Origin: Sphingobacterium sp. ML3W
GTDB lineage: Bacteria > Bacteroidota > Bacteroidia > Sphingobacteriales > Sphingobacteriaceae
Reading direction: 5' to 3'
DNA: 64,000 bases
Assembly: GCF_000747525.1 (NCBI RefSeq)
Contig: NZ_CP009278.1
Coordinates: forward strand, 4,278,001-4,342,000
A program made the position numbers and the translations under genes. This document shows positions 1 to 9,941 of this stretch, in pieces (within the stretch, counting starts at the first letter, position 1; each line of letters opens with the position of its first letter). The notes beneath the pieces are model-generated. The model was not told the origin of the DNA, did not search any database, and saw only the letters and a program-made list of their open reading frames with translations.

Positions 1-818
1 CCGCCAGATTGGCCAATGCTTTACCATTAATATCATCTGCATTACGGTTATGTGATGTAAGCGTAATAAATTGATCTCCCTCCTTTGGTTCAAAATCGGG
101 TTTATAATATGTATTAAGTTCCTGCAACATTTCGGTATCGCAGTTATTGTTTCGGATTGCATTTAAAATCGAAATAAATCCTTCATCCTGCTGACGGTAG
201 ATTTTATCCAGCTCCAATAAAATAGGTGGGTTGTCGCGAAGAACTTTAGCATTAAAAAAGAAAACAGAACTATAATGATTGCGAAGAACCTGCCACTCAT
301 GATCACGAACGACTGGTGGCAATTGATATAAATCTCCAATAAATAGTAATTGTAAACCACCAAAAGGACGCATATCGCGACGTACAGACTGCAGAATTAC
401 ATTAATAGCATCTAATGTATCAGCACGAACCATAGAAACTTCATCAATCACCAACAATTCCAACTCCTGAAGAATCGTACGGCGTTGTTTAGTCAATTTA
501 ATGGTGCTGAACAATCGGCTCTTATTGTAAATATGGCCATCTTGCTCATCCCACTTCAACTCGTGGTCTTCTATAAAAGTTCCAAATGGCAACCAAAACA
601 ACGAATGCAACGTTGTCCCTCCCGCATTCATAGCTGCAACACCAGTAGGCGCAGTAATCGCCATTTTTTTATAACTGTGGTCACGTATATATTTCAGAAA
701 TGTCGTTTTACCTGTACCCGCCTTTCCCGTAAGAAAAATATGCTGATTCGTTTGATTAACAAAAGCAACAGCTTGCATAAAAGACGTATTTTCACGATCG
801 ATTTTAAATTCTGACATA
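1..818 (-). CDS. PIF1-like / AAA-type helicase, N-terminal part (runs off the left edge)
   Basis: Translation from the ATG at 816-818 on the minus strand stays open to the window edge and gives about 272 residues. It shows a Walker A motif GKAGTGKTT (residues 31-39), a helicase Ia-like APTGVAA segment (56-62), a Walker B VIDEVSM (about 123-129) and then GDLYQLPPV, the order seen in PIF1/RecD-type superfamily 1 helicases. These unwind DNA in an ATP-driven, usually 5'-3' manner. Bacteroidota carry long cytoplasmic proteins with this N-terminus and extra C-terminal domains, which lie outside the window here. The gene is probably monocistronic. The helicase superfamily is well supported; the cellular role is unknown. 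Confidence 0.85.
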
Positions 819-1060
819 TTGATATTTTAAAGTAGGATTACAAAACTAGTCAAATATTCTGAGAGGATATAATGATAACAACGCTACAATTTATAGCAAC
901 CACAACTTACACTCCTCAAAGGTTAGCATAAATTAGGAATCGAATAATACGACCCATGTGTAATAAAAAAAATAGCTAAAACGTTTATGCTATTTTTATT
1001 TAAAAGATTTTTTTTATATTTAGCACTGAAATAAACGACATTCTCACTAAGAAACATATT

Positions 1061-1558
1061 ATGGTAACTGATAAATCAACGCTATTTGAAGAATTAGATA
1101 AGGCGTTAAAAGAAAAGGGATTTGAAATTGATAAATCTGATCAAACAAGACCTTGGGGTGGCTTCTTTGTTATAAACGAAGACCAAGCTCAAAAATTTGC
1201 AGATGAGTATTTCGACGGTTTAGACATTAAGGATTTAAAAATATCCGGTAAATTAAGCCCGAAAGTGCTTGTTGTAGCACCACAAAAAAGATTGTCTTGG
1301 CAATATCATCACCGTCGTGCCGAAATTTGGAAAGTAATCCACGGGACTGTTGGTGTTATGGTTTCAGACACTGACGATGAATCAGTGGTACAAACCTTAA
1401 CTGCTGGTAGTGTAATCAAATTACGTCAAGGTCAACGTCACCGCCTAATCGGATTAGATGGATATGGCATCCTTGCTGAAATATGGCAACATACAGATAT
1501 TGAAAACCCATCTAATGAAGACGATATCGTTCGTGTTCAAGATGATTTTGGCAGATAA
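1061..1558 (+). CDS. Cupin-fold protein, mannose-6-phosphate isomerase type II-like
   Basis: The 165-residue protein has a single cupin barrel in its second half. The segment around residues 83-94 (YHHRRAEIWKVIHG) supplies His83, His84, Glu88 and His94, and GQRHRLIG supplies His127, matching the two-motif metal site of the phosphomannose-isomerase/WxCM-like cupins. The N-terminal half contains RPWGGFFV, which resembles the substrate-side loop of sugar-phosphate isomerases. Homologues in Bacteroidota are often labelled phosphoheptose isomerase, without proof that I know of. It is probably cytoplasmic. It stands alone after a 240-bp AT-rich gap, and I see no partner gene that would fix its substrate. 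Confidence 0.75.
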   Translation: MVTDKSTLFEELDKALKEKGFEIDKSDQTRPWGGFFVINEDQAQKFADEYFDGLDIKDLKISGKLSPKVLVVAPQKRLSWQYHHRRAEIWKVIHGTVGVMVSDTDDESVVQTLTAGSVIKLRQGQRHRLIGLDGYGILAEIWQHTDIENPSNEDDIVRVQDDFGR

Positions 1559-1747
1559 TAAATATTGCTAGACAAATAGTCAACCAATAACAAGCTACAT
1601 ATAAAGAAATCATGGAACTTCACAGTCCATGATTTCTTCTTCCATCTTGTTCCATTGCTGTAAAATAATGGCTATCTAAAAAATCACCACAGCTCGTATA
1701 AAGATACGTCTCCTATCAAGATATCATTTTTGGATACTAAATCAACT

Positions 1748-2851
1748 TTATTGACTCAATAAAGCGACAATAATGACGATAAATAAAACAAGAAATGCAA
1801 TCTTCCAAAAACTATAAGGTCGTTGACCATACACCCTACCATTAAATGCATTAACCATGATTTGGTAACTTTTACCCTTATATCGATAGGCTGACAACCA
1901 AACCGGAAGTAATACATACTTCAACTTGACATCCTTATAAACAGAATCAACATCATCTATTTGCTGTGTATCTCCTCCAATATCTGCGCGCACCGTGTTG
2001 GCGATTTCAGCATCCATTATATTTTTGGCAACATGGCTCCCTGCAATATGATCGATACTAAAAGTCTCTGCCACAAATCCACTTAAATATTGACTATTGA
2101 ATGGTTTTAGATGCTGCATATCCCAAGGGCCTATCTTCGAAGCAAAATCATGAGGTAAAGATGTTGACGCACTGACCAATACATCTTTAAAACGATTATA
2201 AACATGCCCTGAAGCATGATGCCATCTTGTCCGTTGTTCCTGATAAGTTTCAGTTTTACCATCGGCCGCCCTCCGGGTTCTTGTTACATAATAATATTCA
2301 CCTCGCTGCCCTTGATAAGATGAACTCGCATGGGCATCATAAGACCAAAAGGGAATATAAACTCCCTTTAACCGATTGTTCTGTGCGCTAAAAATACGTT
2401 TAAAGTTATTTGGCGCAAACCACAATCCACCCGACCATTTCTTGAAAAGAGAAAATGCTTTATTCTCTTCAATAAAAAACGGAATTAGAGCATGTGGTTT
2501 CACAACGCGTTTCTCCTGATGGTCAATCACCAATGGAGAAGCACAAAAAGCACATAAATCTGCTGTAACATGAGGATCCAAAGTTGAGTTTGCACCACAA
2601 TTTTGACAGTGCACAACCTCAGCAGTGATCGTAAATCGAGCATCATGAATATCCTGCATCGCAGCAGTGAACTCATCGTAGTCAACAGCATCAATAACAG
2701 CATGAGCGATATCGCTTTCTATAATCTGATTTTCAGTCCCGCAATAAGCGCACTTCAAATATGATGTCCCAGGTTGATAGGCTAAAATAGCACCACAACC
2801 CTGACACTTCAAATCTTGGCTTATATCCGATGTTTTTTCTACAAAACCCAT
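1748..2851 (-). CDS. Double zinc-ribbon, single-pass membrane protein (YdjG-like)
   Basis: This 367-residue protein begins with two zinc ribbons: Cys16/Cys19 with Cys34/Cys37, and Cys82/Cys85 with Cys100/Cys103. A long central soluble region contains aromatic-rich segments (FWSYDA and repeated Tyr-Tyr pairs), and the C-terminus is one hydrophobic helix (about residues 347-365), so it is tail-anchored. The layout resembles Bacillus subtilis YdjG, which works with an SPFH protein and PspA at stressed membranes. It lies 6 bp downstream of an SPFH gene on the same strand, which supports co-transcription. No PspA homologue is visible nearby. The domain content is seen directly; the membrane-stress role is inferred. 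Confidence 0.7.
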   Translation of the reverse strand: MGFVEKTSDISQDLKCQGCGAILAYQPGTSYLKCAYCGTENQIIESDIAHAVIDAVDYDEFTAAMQDIHDARFTITAEVVHCQNCGANSTLDPHVTADLCAFCASPLVIDHQEKRVVKPHALIPFFIEENKAFSLFKKWSGGLWFAPNNFKRIFSAQNNRLKGVYIPFWSYDAHASSSYQGQRGEYYYVTRTRRAADGKTETYQEQRTRWHHASGHVYNRFKDVLVSASTSLPHDFASKIGPWDMQHLKPFNSQYLSGFVAETFSIDHIAGSHVAKNIMDAEIANTVRADIGGDTQQIDDVDSVYKDVKLKYVLLPVWLSAYRYKGKSYQIMVNAFNGRVYGQRPYSFWKIAFLVLFIVIIVALLSQ

Positions 2852-2857
2852 AATTGC

Positions 2858-3979
2858 TTACTGGACTCCTGGAATTGGGGGCGGCATAGCGTTGAATAAA
2901 CTTTTCAATTCTTCTATTTCACGCGCTTCCTTCCAATTTTCCATACCTGCTTTCCAAACCAATGTTTCAGCAAGTAGTTTTCCACTCTTAACCTCACCCT
3001 GTAATTGTTCTATTCTAAATGGCCCTTCTTGCACACCATTTAAAGCTAAAAAATATTGAACCACCATAGGTATTGCAGGAGGAACTTCTCCGGATGGATG
3101 ATTTCCATCAAATTTATTTTGCTGAAAAACGCCTGTCATTTGACCGGCCATTCCCGCTCCCAAACCTACGCCCAAGCCAGCTCCCATAATACCACCACCA
3201 CTTGGGTTTTCTGCAGCCTTTTCCATGGCATTTGCAGCTTGAAACTGGGCATAAGAACCTAAGTTGCCAACAATACCCATACTGCTTCTTTTGTCCAACA
3301 CTTTTTCAACCTCTTCCGGCAATGAAATATTCTCGATCAAAAATTTAGTTAAATTCAAACCGATTTCTTCAAATTCAGGATTTATCTTCTCATGCACAAA
3401 AGTCGAAACCTCATCATAATGAGAAGCCAAGTCCAAAACAGCAATTTTCGACTCCGCGATAGCATCCATCCCTCTGGTGACAGCAATATTACGCAGTTGC
3501 TCATGAATACCCTCTATAGTAAACGTTGAATTAGTCGATGCAATCTGCTTTAAAAACACCGCTGCATCCTTAACCTGAAAAGCATAAGATCCAAAAGCAC
3601 GCAATCGTACAGGACCAAATTCAACATCACGAAGCATAATAGGGTTCTTAGTACCCCATTTCTGATTCGTAAACTGTCTTAAACTGATAAAGAATACATC
3701 CGCCTTAAATGGACTATTAAAACCGTATTTCCACCCCTGCAAGGTAGTCATGATGGGCATATTTTGAGTGGTCAAAACATGTCTACCAGCTGTAAAAACA
3801 TCGGCTATTACCCCTTCATTCATAAATACCGCAACCTGCCCCTCTCTGACAGTGAGCTGTGTATTCATTTTTATTTCATTCTGATACCTCGGAAATTTCC
3901 ATACGATTGTATCAGAACTATCATCGACCCATTCAATGATATCGATAAACTCATTTCTTATTTTATCAAACAACCCCAT
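2858..3979 (-). CDS. SPFH-domain protein with C-terminal GYF_2-like domain (YdjI-like)
   Basis: The 373-residue product starts MGLFDKIRNEFIDIIEW and has an SPFH fold over about residues 25-235, a Gly-rich hinge (about 258-285) and a C-terminal GYF_2-type domain (about 305-362, with GPF and TLVWKAGM...W). Its N-terminus matches the YdjI family, sometimes called virion-core-protein-like. In Bacillus that SPFH protein recruits PspA to the membrane and ends in a zinc ribbon; here a GYF_2-like module takes that place and the next gene carries the zinc ribbons. It is first in a two-gene unit. The family call is firm; the function is by analogy. Confidence 0.8.
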   Translation of the reverse strand: MGLFDKIRNEFIDIIEWVDDSSDTIVWKFPRYQNEIKMNTQLTVREGQVAVFMNEGVIADVFTAGRHVLTTQNMPIMTTLQGWKYGFNSPFKADVFFISLRQFTNQKWGTKNPIMLRDVEFGPVRLRAFGSYAFQVKDAAVFLKQIASTNSTFTIEGIHEQLRNIAVTRGMDAIAESKIAVLDLASHYDEVSTFVHEKINPEFEEIGLNLTKFLIENISLPEEVEKVLDKRSSMGIVGNLGSYAQFQAANAMEKAAENPSGGGIMGAGLGVGLGAGMAGQMTGVFQQNKFDGNHPSGEVPPAIPMVVQYFLALNGVQEGPFRIEQLQGEVKSGKLLAETLVWKAGMENWKEAREIEELKSLFNAMPPPIPGVQ

Positions 3980-4146
3980 AATTACGTTTATTACGTTTCC
4001 TAAATTTAGTTAAATATTCAACATTCTAATGCAAATATTTCGACAATTTATCGCAATACATTTAAACCGGAACAAGGATAAACACCGCTTCCAGTTTAAA
4101 TAGTTGATTTAAGATATTGACTTCACTTATTTAATCTTTATTTTGC

Positions 4147-4154
4147 TATTTTTG
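4147..4154 (+). promoter_or_regulatory. -7 promoter motif of parE
   Basis: TATTTTTG matches the Bacteroidota -7 consensus TAnnTTTG and lies 28 bp before the parE start codon. I see no good -33 TTTG at the usual distance. Confidence 0.45.
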
Positions 4155-4181
4155 CTACACACCGAAGAATAATTAAAAAAC

Positions 4182-6044
4182 ATGAGTACTTATAACGAAG
4201 ATAGTATACGTTCCCTCGATTGGAAAGAACATATTCGCTTACGTCCCGGTATGTATATTGGGAAGCTAGGAGATGGTTCTGCCTACGACGACGGTATTTA
4301 TGTCCTATTAAAAGAAGTAGTCGACAACTCTATAGATGAGTTTGTAATGGGCGCAGGAAAAACAATCGAAATTACAGTCAATGACAATAAAGTTGCTGTA
4401 CGGGATTATGGTAGAGGTATACCAATTGGTTCCGTAGTAGATGTTGTTTCAAAAATCAATACAGGGGGTAAATACGATAGTAAAGCCTTTCAAAAATCTG
4501 TCGGCCTTAATGGTGTAGGTACTAAAGCTGTCAATGCCTTGTCAGGACAATTTACCGTGCAATCATACCGCGAAAAAGTAACACGCGTAGCACAGTTTAG
4601 TCAAGGAGAGCTGCTATCAGATGAAGAAAAAGAAACCACACAGCGAAATGGTACAGCAGTTATATTTTATCCTGACGAAACCATATTCAGAAATTATAAA
4701 TACCGCTTAGAATTTGTGGAGAACATGATTTGGAATTATGTTTTCTTAAACTCAGGCTTGACGATTAATTTCAACGGACAAAAGTTCATCTCTGAAAATG
4801 GGTTAAAAGACCTTTTAGAAAGAAATATCGATACGGAATCAATGCGCTATCCAATCATTCACCTCAAAGGAGAAGATATTGAAATAGCGATGACCCATGG
4901 TCAACAGTATGGAGAAGAATATTACTCTTTTGTAAATGGACAACATACCACCCAAGGGGGTACCCATCAAGCAGCCTTTCGTGAAGCATTGGTTAAAACC
5001 ATACGGGAGTATTATAAGAAAGAGTTTGAAGCTTCAGACGTTCGTTCTTCTATTATTGGCGCTATTGCCATAAAAGTACAAGAACCCGTATTTGAATCGC
5101 AAACTAAAACCAAGCTAGGTTCGCAAAGTATTGGTCCAGATGGTCCTACAGTAAGAACATTTATCAACGACTTTGTAAAAAAAGCACTTGATGATTACCT
5201 GCACAAAAACTCGGATACAGCGGATGCCTTATTGAAACGTATCTTACAGTCCGAAAGAGAACGTAAAGATATTGCGGGAATCAAAAAACTAGCAAATGAA
5301 CGTGCAAAGAAAGCATCGCTACATAATCGTAAGTTACGTGATTGCAAAGTTCATTTTTCGGATAAAAATGAACGCAATTTAGAAACAACCTTATTCATCA
5401 CAGAGGGAGACTCCGCTTCTGGTTCCATTACAAAATCGCGTGATGTACAGACACAGGCTGTCTTTAGTTTAAAGGGAAAACCGTTGAATTCATTTGGCAT
5501 GTCCAAGAAAATCGTATATGAAAATGAAGAATTCAACCTCCTACAACATGCTTTGAATATCGAAGATGGCTTAGACGGATTACGCTATAACAATATCGTA
5601 TTTGCCACGGATGCCGATGTCGACGGTATGCACATCCGTTTGTTGCTTCTAACATTCTTTTTGCAATTTTTCCCGGATCTTGTCAAAGCAGGACACGTAT
5701 CCATTTTGCAAACACCATTATTCCGTGTGCGCAATAAAAAAGAAACCATATACTGCTATTCCAATGAAGAAAGACAGCGTGCAATTGCTAAACTAGGAAA
5801 CAAACCTGAAATCACACGATTTAAAGGTCTTGGTGAAATTTCACCATCCGAGTTTGGTTTATTTATTGGAAAAGATATGCGTTTAGACCCTGTATTCTTA
5901 TCAAAAGATAATAAGATAAAACAACTTTTAGAATATTATATGGGCAAGAACACTCCTGATAGGCAAAAACACATCGTAAACAATCTTCGCGTTGAGTTAG
6001 ATTTAGAAGAAGAACTAGCCAAACTAGCACAGCAAGCGGGTTAA
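4182..6044 (+). CDS. parE: DNA topoisomerase IV subunit B
   Basis: This is a full-length, 620-residue type IIA topoisomerase ATPase subunit. The GHKL ATPase has the N-box [10 protein letters not shown] (about residue 45), DYGRGIP and a Gly-rich lid [10 protein letters not shown]. The TOPRIM domain has EGDSASGS (about 407-414) and DADVDG (about 478), the metal-binding acidic triad. It ends in the short GyrB/ParE C-terminal domain (RFKGLGEIS). The length and the RPGMYIG start fit Bacteroidota ParE rather than GyrB. With ParC it decatenates chromosomes. No parC follows in this window; a terminator directly after the stop codon ends the unit. Confidence 0.93.
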   Translation: MSTYNEDSIRSLDWKEHIRLRPGMYIGKLGDGSAYDDGIYVLLKEVVDNSIDEFVMGAGKTIEITVNDNKVAVRDYGRGIPIGSVVDVVSKINTGGKYDSKAFQKSVGLNGVGTKAVNALSGQFTVQSYREKVTRVAQFSQGELLSDEEKETTQRNGTAVIFYPDETIFRNYKYRLEFVENMIWNYVFLNSGLTINFNGQKFISENGLKDLLERNIDTESMRYPIIHLKGEDIEIAMTHGQQYGEEYYSFVNGQHTTQGGTHQAAFREALVKTIREYYKKEFEASDVRSSIIGAIAIKVQEPVFESQTKTKLGSQSIGPDGPTVRTFINDFVKKALDDYLHKNSDTADALLKRILQSERERKDIAGIKKLANERAKKASLHNRKLRDCKVHFSDKNERNLETTLFITEGDSASGSITKSRDVQTQAVFSLKGKPLNSFGMSKKIVYENEEFNLLQHALNIEDGLDGLRYNNIVFATDADVDGMHIRLLLLTFFLQFFPDLVKAGHVSILQTPLFRVRNKKETIYCYSNEERQRAIAKLGNKPEITRFKGLGEISPSEFGLFIGKDMRLDPVFLSKDNKIKQLLEYYMGKNTPDRQKHIVNNLRVELDLEEELAKLAQQAG

Positions 6045-6058
6045 CCCCCGCTTGTTTT
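6033..6058 (+). terminator. Intrinsic terminator of parE
   Basis: CAAGCGGG and CCCGCTTG form an 8-bp stem around a 6-nt loop and are followed by TTTTCT. The parE stop codon lies inside the hairpin. Confidence 0.8.
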
Positions 6059-6244
6059 CTATCCTACTTCACCCAAGGTTACCATCCAACAACTCCAATC
6101 CACAGCGACTCGATGTCGGGAATTAAGAAGTGACACCTACCTAGACTAAAATTAATAATCAAAAAAAACCTAAAGTTACGTCCAATTCTAGGATTAAAAA
6201 GTGATCTATATCATTTTTAAAACACACAAGCATCACTTTTTGAG

Positions 6245-6284
6245 ATCAATTTTATTCCGTATTTCGTATTGAAATAAAATTGAT
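6245..6284. promoter_or_regulatory. 12-bp inverted repeat abutting the next start codon
   Basis: ATCAATTTTATT (6245-6256) is mirrored exactly by AATAAAATTGAT (6273-6284), with a 16-nt loop. The right arm touches the ATG at 6285, so in mRNA the hairpin would lock up the ribosome landing site; as DNA it could be an operator. Confidence 0.6.
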
Positions 6285-8069
6285 ATGACGCACTCATTCC
6301 ATATTCCCGTTTTGGGACTAGCCTTTTCAATAGACTCTCCTTTAAAAGTTGCTCGATTTGGCATTTCTTCTGTAATATCCATCGTAGATGATGAGTTAAT
6401 AGAACGTATTCGAGCATACTACTGCAATAGCTATCATAAAGAATACCTCCCGATTACAAAAGCAGATCAAAACTACAGATCCCTAAGAATAACATCTTAC
6501 CTAAATCTTGTTTCACAAGCAGTAAAAGAACAAATTGATCATATGCGAACAGAAATATTTGAACCAGGTTCAGCTATCGATCGCTATTTTCAACTTATTC
6601 CAGAATCACACCCAGCAAAAAACTGCTATTACAACATGTTGTTAGAAACCAACTATGTCGAAAAAGCGAAGAAAAAGCAAAGCTTAAGATCTTTTATCCA
6701 AGCAGGAGATATTGATGTGAATATCATGTCTAAAGTTGATAAGATAAATCACGATAAAAATGGAAATCCCTTAGATGAAAAATGGTCCGATGCTTTGGCG
6801 GCATTGCAGGGATTTGCAAACTCAGAGTTAAAATCTTCAGTCATTCTATCAGCCGGTATGAACCCAAGGCTCTATAGTTATTTAGCCGAATTACCTTCAT
6901 TCTGGCAGAATGAGGATGGTACATTCGATAAAAAATTAACATTAAAAGTCAGCGATTATCGATCAGCTTTAATTCAAGCAAAATTTTTAGCAAAAAAAGG
7001 AATTTGGGTTTCCGAGATTAGAGTCGAATCAGGTTTAAACTGCGGTGGACATGCCTTTGCCACTGATGGTTTTTTATTGGGCCCGATATTATGTGAGTTT
7101 AAAAATAAAAAACTCATATTACAACAAGAGCTGTTCGCTATTTATCAACAATATTGGACTCAAAGAAACAGACACTTCGCAGATGCTCCTCCAATTAAAT
7201 ACACCGTGCAAGGTGGGGTCGGCACCGCAAGTGAACACCAATTTCTGCTGAAACATTATGAATTTGATGCCGTAGGGTGGGGTTCTCCTTTTTTACTTGT
7301 ACCAGAAGCGACAACAGTTGATGATGAAACATTGACGGCATTGACAACTTCGGTAGCAGATGATTTTTACATTAGCGGCGCCTCTCCCCTTGGAGTTCCA
7401 TTCAACAACTTTAGAAAAAGCACTGCAGAACGTTTGCGGAAAAAGAGAATAAAAGAAGGTCGCCCAGGTAGTCCTTGCAAAAAAAAATACTTGGTATCAA
7501 ACATCGACTACGGCGCTGAACCTATTTGTACAGCATCTCGCCTTTATCAAGACAAAAAGATTAAAGAACTAAAAGCAAAAAAACTAGACCAAGTAACCTA
7601 CGAGCAGGAATTCGCACGCATAACAGAAAAAACATGCCTTTGTGATGGACTTGCAGCACCTGCATATTTAAAATATAATATTTTAAAACCCAAAGAGCAG
7701 GATGCAGTGTCCATATGCCCTGGTCCGAATACCGTCTGGTTTAAACAGAAATTCTCACTCGACCAAATGATCAATCACATCTACGGAAAAGACGATTTAA
7801 TAAAGAACGAAAATCGACCATTTTTTTTCATCAGCGAACTGGAACTATATGTAGCCCATATCAAAAAATACGTAGAACTGAACTCCTTTTCTGTGGATGA
7901 TAAAAAAATAAAATACCTCGATAAATTCAAGAATCAATTGATTGATGGAATTACTTATTACAGAAATTTAACACATGATTTAAAAGATTTTTCACAACAA
8001 ATTATAAATAGTATACCGCAACAACTGGAGAATGCCGAGACAGAACTAGCTGAAATAAAATTCCAATAG
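6285..8069 (+). CDS. Conserved unknown with a nitronate-monooxygenase/PfaD-like TIM-barrel pattern
   Basis: I do not recognise a named family for this 594-residue protein. Its N-terminus (HIPVLGLAFSIDSP...VARFGISSVISIVDDELIE) and two central segments, GLNCGGHAFATDG (about residue 252) and VQGGVGTASEHQFLL...DAVGWGSPFL (about 307-335), line up in order with the SGGH and phosphate-binding Gly-rich segments of FMN-dependent nitronate monooxygenase and PfaD barrels. The last third has Cys-containing motifs (CTASRLYQ about 415, CLCDG about 450, CPGP about 476) that could bind metal or an iron-sulphur cluster. There is no signal peptide or membrane span. It is monocistronic, between two terminators. 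The fold is inferred from motif spacing; the substrate is unknown. Confidence 0.6.
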   Translation: MTHSFHIPVLGLAFSIDSPLKVARFGISSVISIVDDELIERIRAYYCNSYHKEYLPITKADQNYRSLRITSYLNLVSQAVKEQIDHMRTEIFEPGSAIDRYFQLIPESHPAKNCYYNMLLETNYVEKAKKKQSLRSFIQAGDIDVNIMSKVDKINHDKNGNPLDEKWSDALAALQGFANSELKSSVILSAGMNPRLYSYLAELPSFWQNEDGTFDKKLTLKVSDYRSALIQAKFLAKKGIWVSEIRVESGLNCGGHAFATDGFLLGPILCEFKNKKLILQQELFAIYQQYWTQRNRHFADAPPIKYTVQGGVGTASEHQFLLKHYEFDAVGWGSPFLLVPEATTVDDETLTALTTSVADDFYISGASPLGVPFNNFRKSTAERLRKKRIKEGRPGSPCKKKYLVSNIDYGAEPICTASRLYQDKKIKELKAKKLDQVTYEQEFARITEKTCLCDGLAAPAYLKYNILKPKEQDAVSICPGPNTVWFKQKFSLDQMINHIYGKDDLIKNENRPFFFISELELYVAHIKKYVELNSFSVDDKKIKYLDKFKNQLIDGITYYRNLTHDLKDFSQQIINSIPQQLENAETELAEIKFQ

Positions 8070-8153
8070 TCTGTTTTACCCTAAAAATCTATTCTTCACG
8101 GATTGCAAAAGCGATTACTGAACCAATCAGGAAGAGAACAAGCAACACAAGTT

Positions 8154-8199
8154 ATAAAAGAAGAAGGGGCAGCTAATCAGCTGCCCCTTCTTCTTTTAT
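8154..8199. terminator. Bidirectional terminator, 21-bp perfect stem
   Basis: The arms 8154-8174 and 8179-8199 are perfectly complementary around the loop AATC, with the core GGGGCAGCT / AGCTGCCCC and AT-rich flanks on both sides. It serves the converging genes 6285-8069 and 8213-9118. Confidence 0.9.
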
Positions 8200-8212
8200 A
8201 ATGTAATTCCAG

Positions 8213-9118
8213 TTACTTCGCAACTTTTCTGAATTTACCAAAAACACCCAAAGGTAATTTCGGTCCTGCAGTAGCCTGAAGATAAAGTTCTCCAACTTCC
8301 AGATTCTCTACTTTCGGAAATGCTGTACGAATTAAGTTCTCTACGATAACAGAAGAAAAACCTAAAGAATAAGTATTCAATATCAAGAAATGTTCTTTAG
8401 GATCCAATAATTTCACTACATCATGCATCATCTCCATGATATGATCCTCAAGCTTCCATTTCTCTCCTTTTGGACCATGGCCGTAAGCCGGAGGGTCCAA
8501 GATGATACCATTATATTTATTACCGCGTTTTACTTCACGCTTCACAAATTTCAAAGCATCCTCTACAACCCAACGAATATTATCAATATCCGATAATTCT
8601 TGATTTTCATTAGCCCAAGTAACAACTTGTTTAATAGAATCGACGTGAGTCGTATCTGCACCAGCAGCACGAGCAATCAATGATGCACCCCCAGTATAAG
8701 CAAATAAATTTAATACTTTAGGTGTTTCAGTTTCAAATGCACGTACAGATTGAGATATATAATCCCAATTTACCGCTTGTTCTGGAAAGATACCTACGTG
8801 TTTGAATGATGTCAGCCCGAGACGAAACTTAATCGCAACATCATTATTTTTATATTGGATATGCCAGCGATCTTGCACTTTAGGGTTCTTTTTTAACCAC
8901 TCCCCTGAAGTAGCAGAACGACCCTTGAATTTAATATCATGGTGTTTATTCCATTCTGCTTCCGTCAACGTTTTCGGCCATACAGCCTGTGGTTCTGGAC
9001 GAATTAAAACTAAATCACCAAAACGTTCTAATTTCTCGAAATCACCACAATCGATTAACTCGTAATCTTTCCAATGTTGTGGTGTTAATAATTGTATATC
9101 TGTAGTAGTCAAAATCAA
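8213..9118 (-). CDS. Class I SAM-dependent methyltransferase, RlmI/RlmK-like
   Basis: The 301-residue protein has a SAM-binding motif LNLFAYTGGASL (about residues 136-147), an acidic loop HVDSIKQVVTWA and the catalytic-loop motif LDPPAYGHG (about 206), typical of the Methyltrans_SAM/RlmI family that modifies 23S rRNA. The PUA domain of full-size RlmI is missing, and the N-terminal 110 residues instead form a compact beta-rich region (DRWHIQYKNNDVAIKFRLGLTSFKHVGIFPEQ). It probably methylates RNA in the cytoplasm, but the exact target base cannot be read from sequence. It is likely monocistronic, ending at the shared terminator with its neighbour. Confidence 0.8.
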   Translation of the reverse strand: MILTTTDIQLLTPQHWKDYELIDCGDFEKLERFGDLVLIRPEPQAVWPKTLTEAEWNKHHDIKFKGRSATSGEWLKKNPKVQDRWHIQYKNNDVAIKFRLGLTSFKHVGIFPEQAVNWDYISQSVRAFETETPKVLNLFAYTGGASLIARAAGADTTHVDSIKQVVTWANENQELSDIDNIRWVVEDALKFVKREVKRGNKYNGIILDPPAYGHGPKGEKWKLEDHIMEMMHDVVKLLDPKEHFLILNTYSLGFSSVIVENLIRTAFPKVENLEVGELYLQATAGPKLPLGVFGKFRKVAK

Positions 9119-9172
9119 TAATTTGGCGCAAAGATACGTAAATCTAAAAACAAATATGCAAAGATGAGTAGA

Positions 9173-9925
9173 TTACATCGTTTCTTTTGCACGCTTCATC
9201 AAGGGACTTGCAAATACAAAATTATTGAGCTCCTCGACATCCGACCGCATCATATCTTGATTTGACCCTTCCCAAAACTTTTGTCCCTTATAGAGATATA
9301 AAATATATTCGCCAATTCCCATAACCGAATTCATATCATGAGTAACCACAATCGTCGTCGCATTGTATTCTTGTGTCAATTCCAAAATCAACTCATCGAT
9401 CAAGATTGAAGTTTCAGGATCCAAACCCGAGTTTGGCTCATCGCAAAAAAGATATTTAGGACTCATGGCAATTGCACGTGCAATGCCAACACGTTTCTTC
9501 ATTCCTCCAGATAATTCCGAAGGAAAGAGTTTATTTCTTCCTTTCAAGTTCACCCTTTCCAAACAAAAATTAGCACGATCCAATTTTTCTGATTTAGACA
9601 TCTCCGTAAACATATCCAAAGAAAAAATTATATTTTGTTCAACAGTCATGGAGTCGAATAAGGCAGAATTCTGAAATAACATCCCGATTTCTTTTCGGAT
9701 AGGAATACGGTCTTCAAAACTTAATTTAGAAAAATCCTGACCATTAAAGAGCACGCGCCCCTTATCAGGTTCATGCAAGCCCACCATACATTTTAATAAC
9801 GTACTTTTTCCAGAACCCGAACCGCCAATAATCAAACTCACCTTTCCCGGCTCAAAAGTAGCGTCAATGCCTTTCAGCACCTCATTACTTCCGAAAGATT
9901 TATAAATATGCTCTATTTGTATCAT
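9173..9925 (-). CDS. ABC transporter ATPase, MlaF type
   Basis: The 250-residue ATPase has Walker A GGSGSGKST (residues 34-42), a Q-loop at MLFQNSALFDSMTV, signature LSGGMKKR (about 138), Walker B YLFCDEPNSGLDPE (about 161) and a switch His in VVTHDMNS. The sequence GMLFQNSALFDS and the following MlaE-type permease place it with the MlaF/TTG2A group, which moves phospholipids between inner and outer membranes. It lies 16 bp downstream of the permease gene on the same strand. An MCE-domain protein (MlaD) would complete the system but is not in the window. Confidence 0.88.
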   Translation of the reverse strand: MIQIEHIYKSFGSNEVLKGIDATFEPGKVSLIIGGSGSGKSTLLKCMVGLHEPDKGRVLFNGQDFSKLSFEDRIPIRKEIGMLFQNSALFDSMTVEQNIIFSLDMFTEMSKSEKLDRANFCLERVNLKGRNKLFPSELSGGMKKRVGIARAIAMSPKYLFCDEPNSGLDPETSILIDELILELTQEYNATTIVVTHDMNSVMGIGEYILYLYKGQKFWEGSNQDMMRSDVEELNNFVFASPLMKRAKETM

Positions 9926-9941
9926 AATATGTTAAAGAGAA

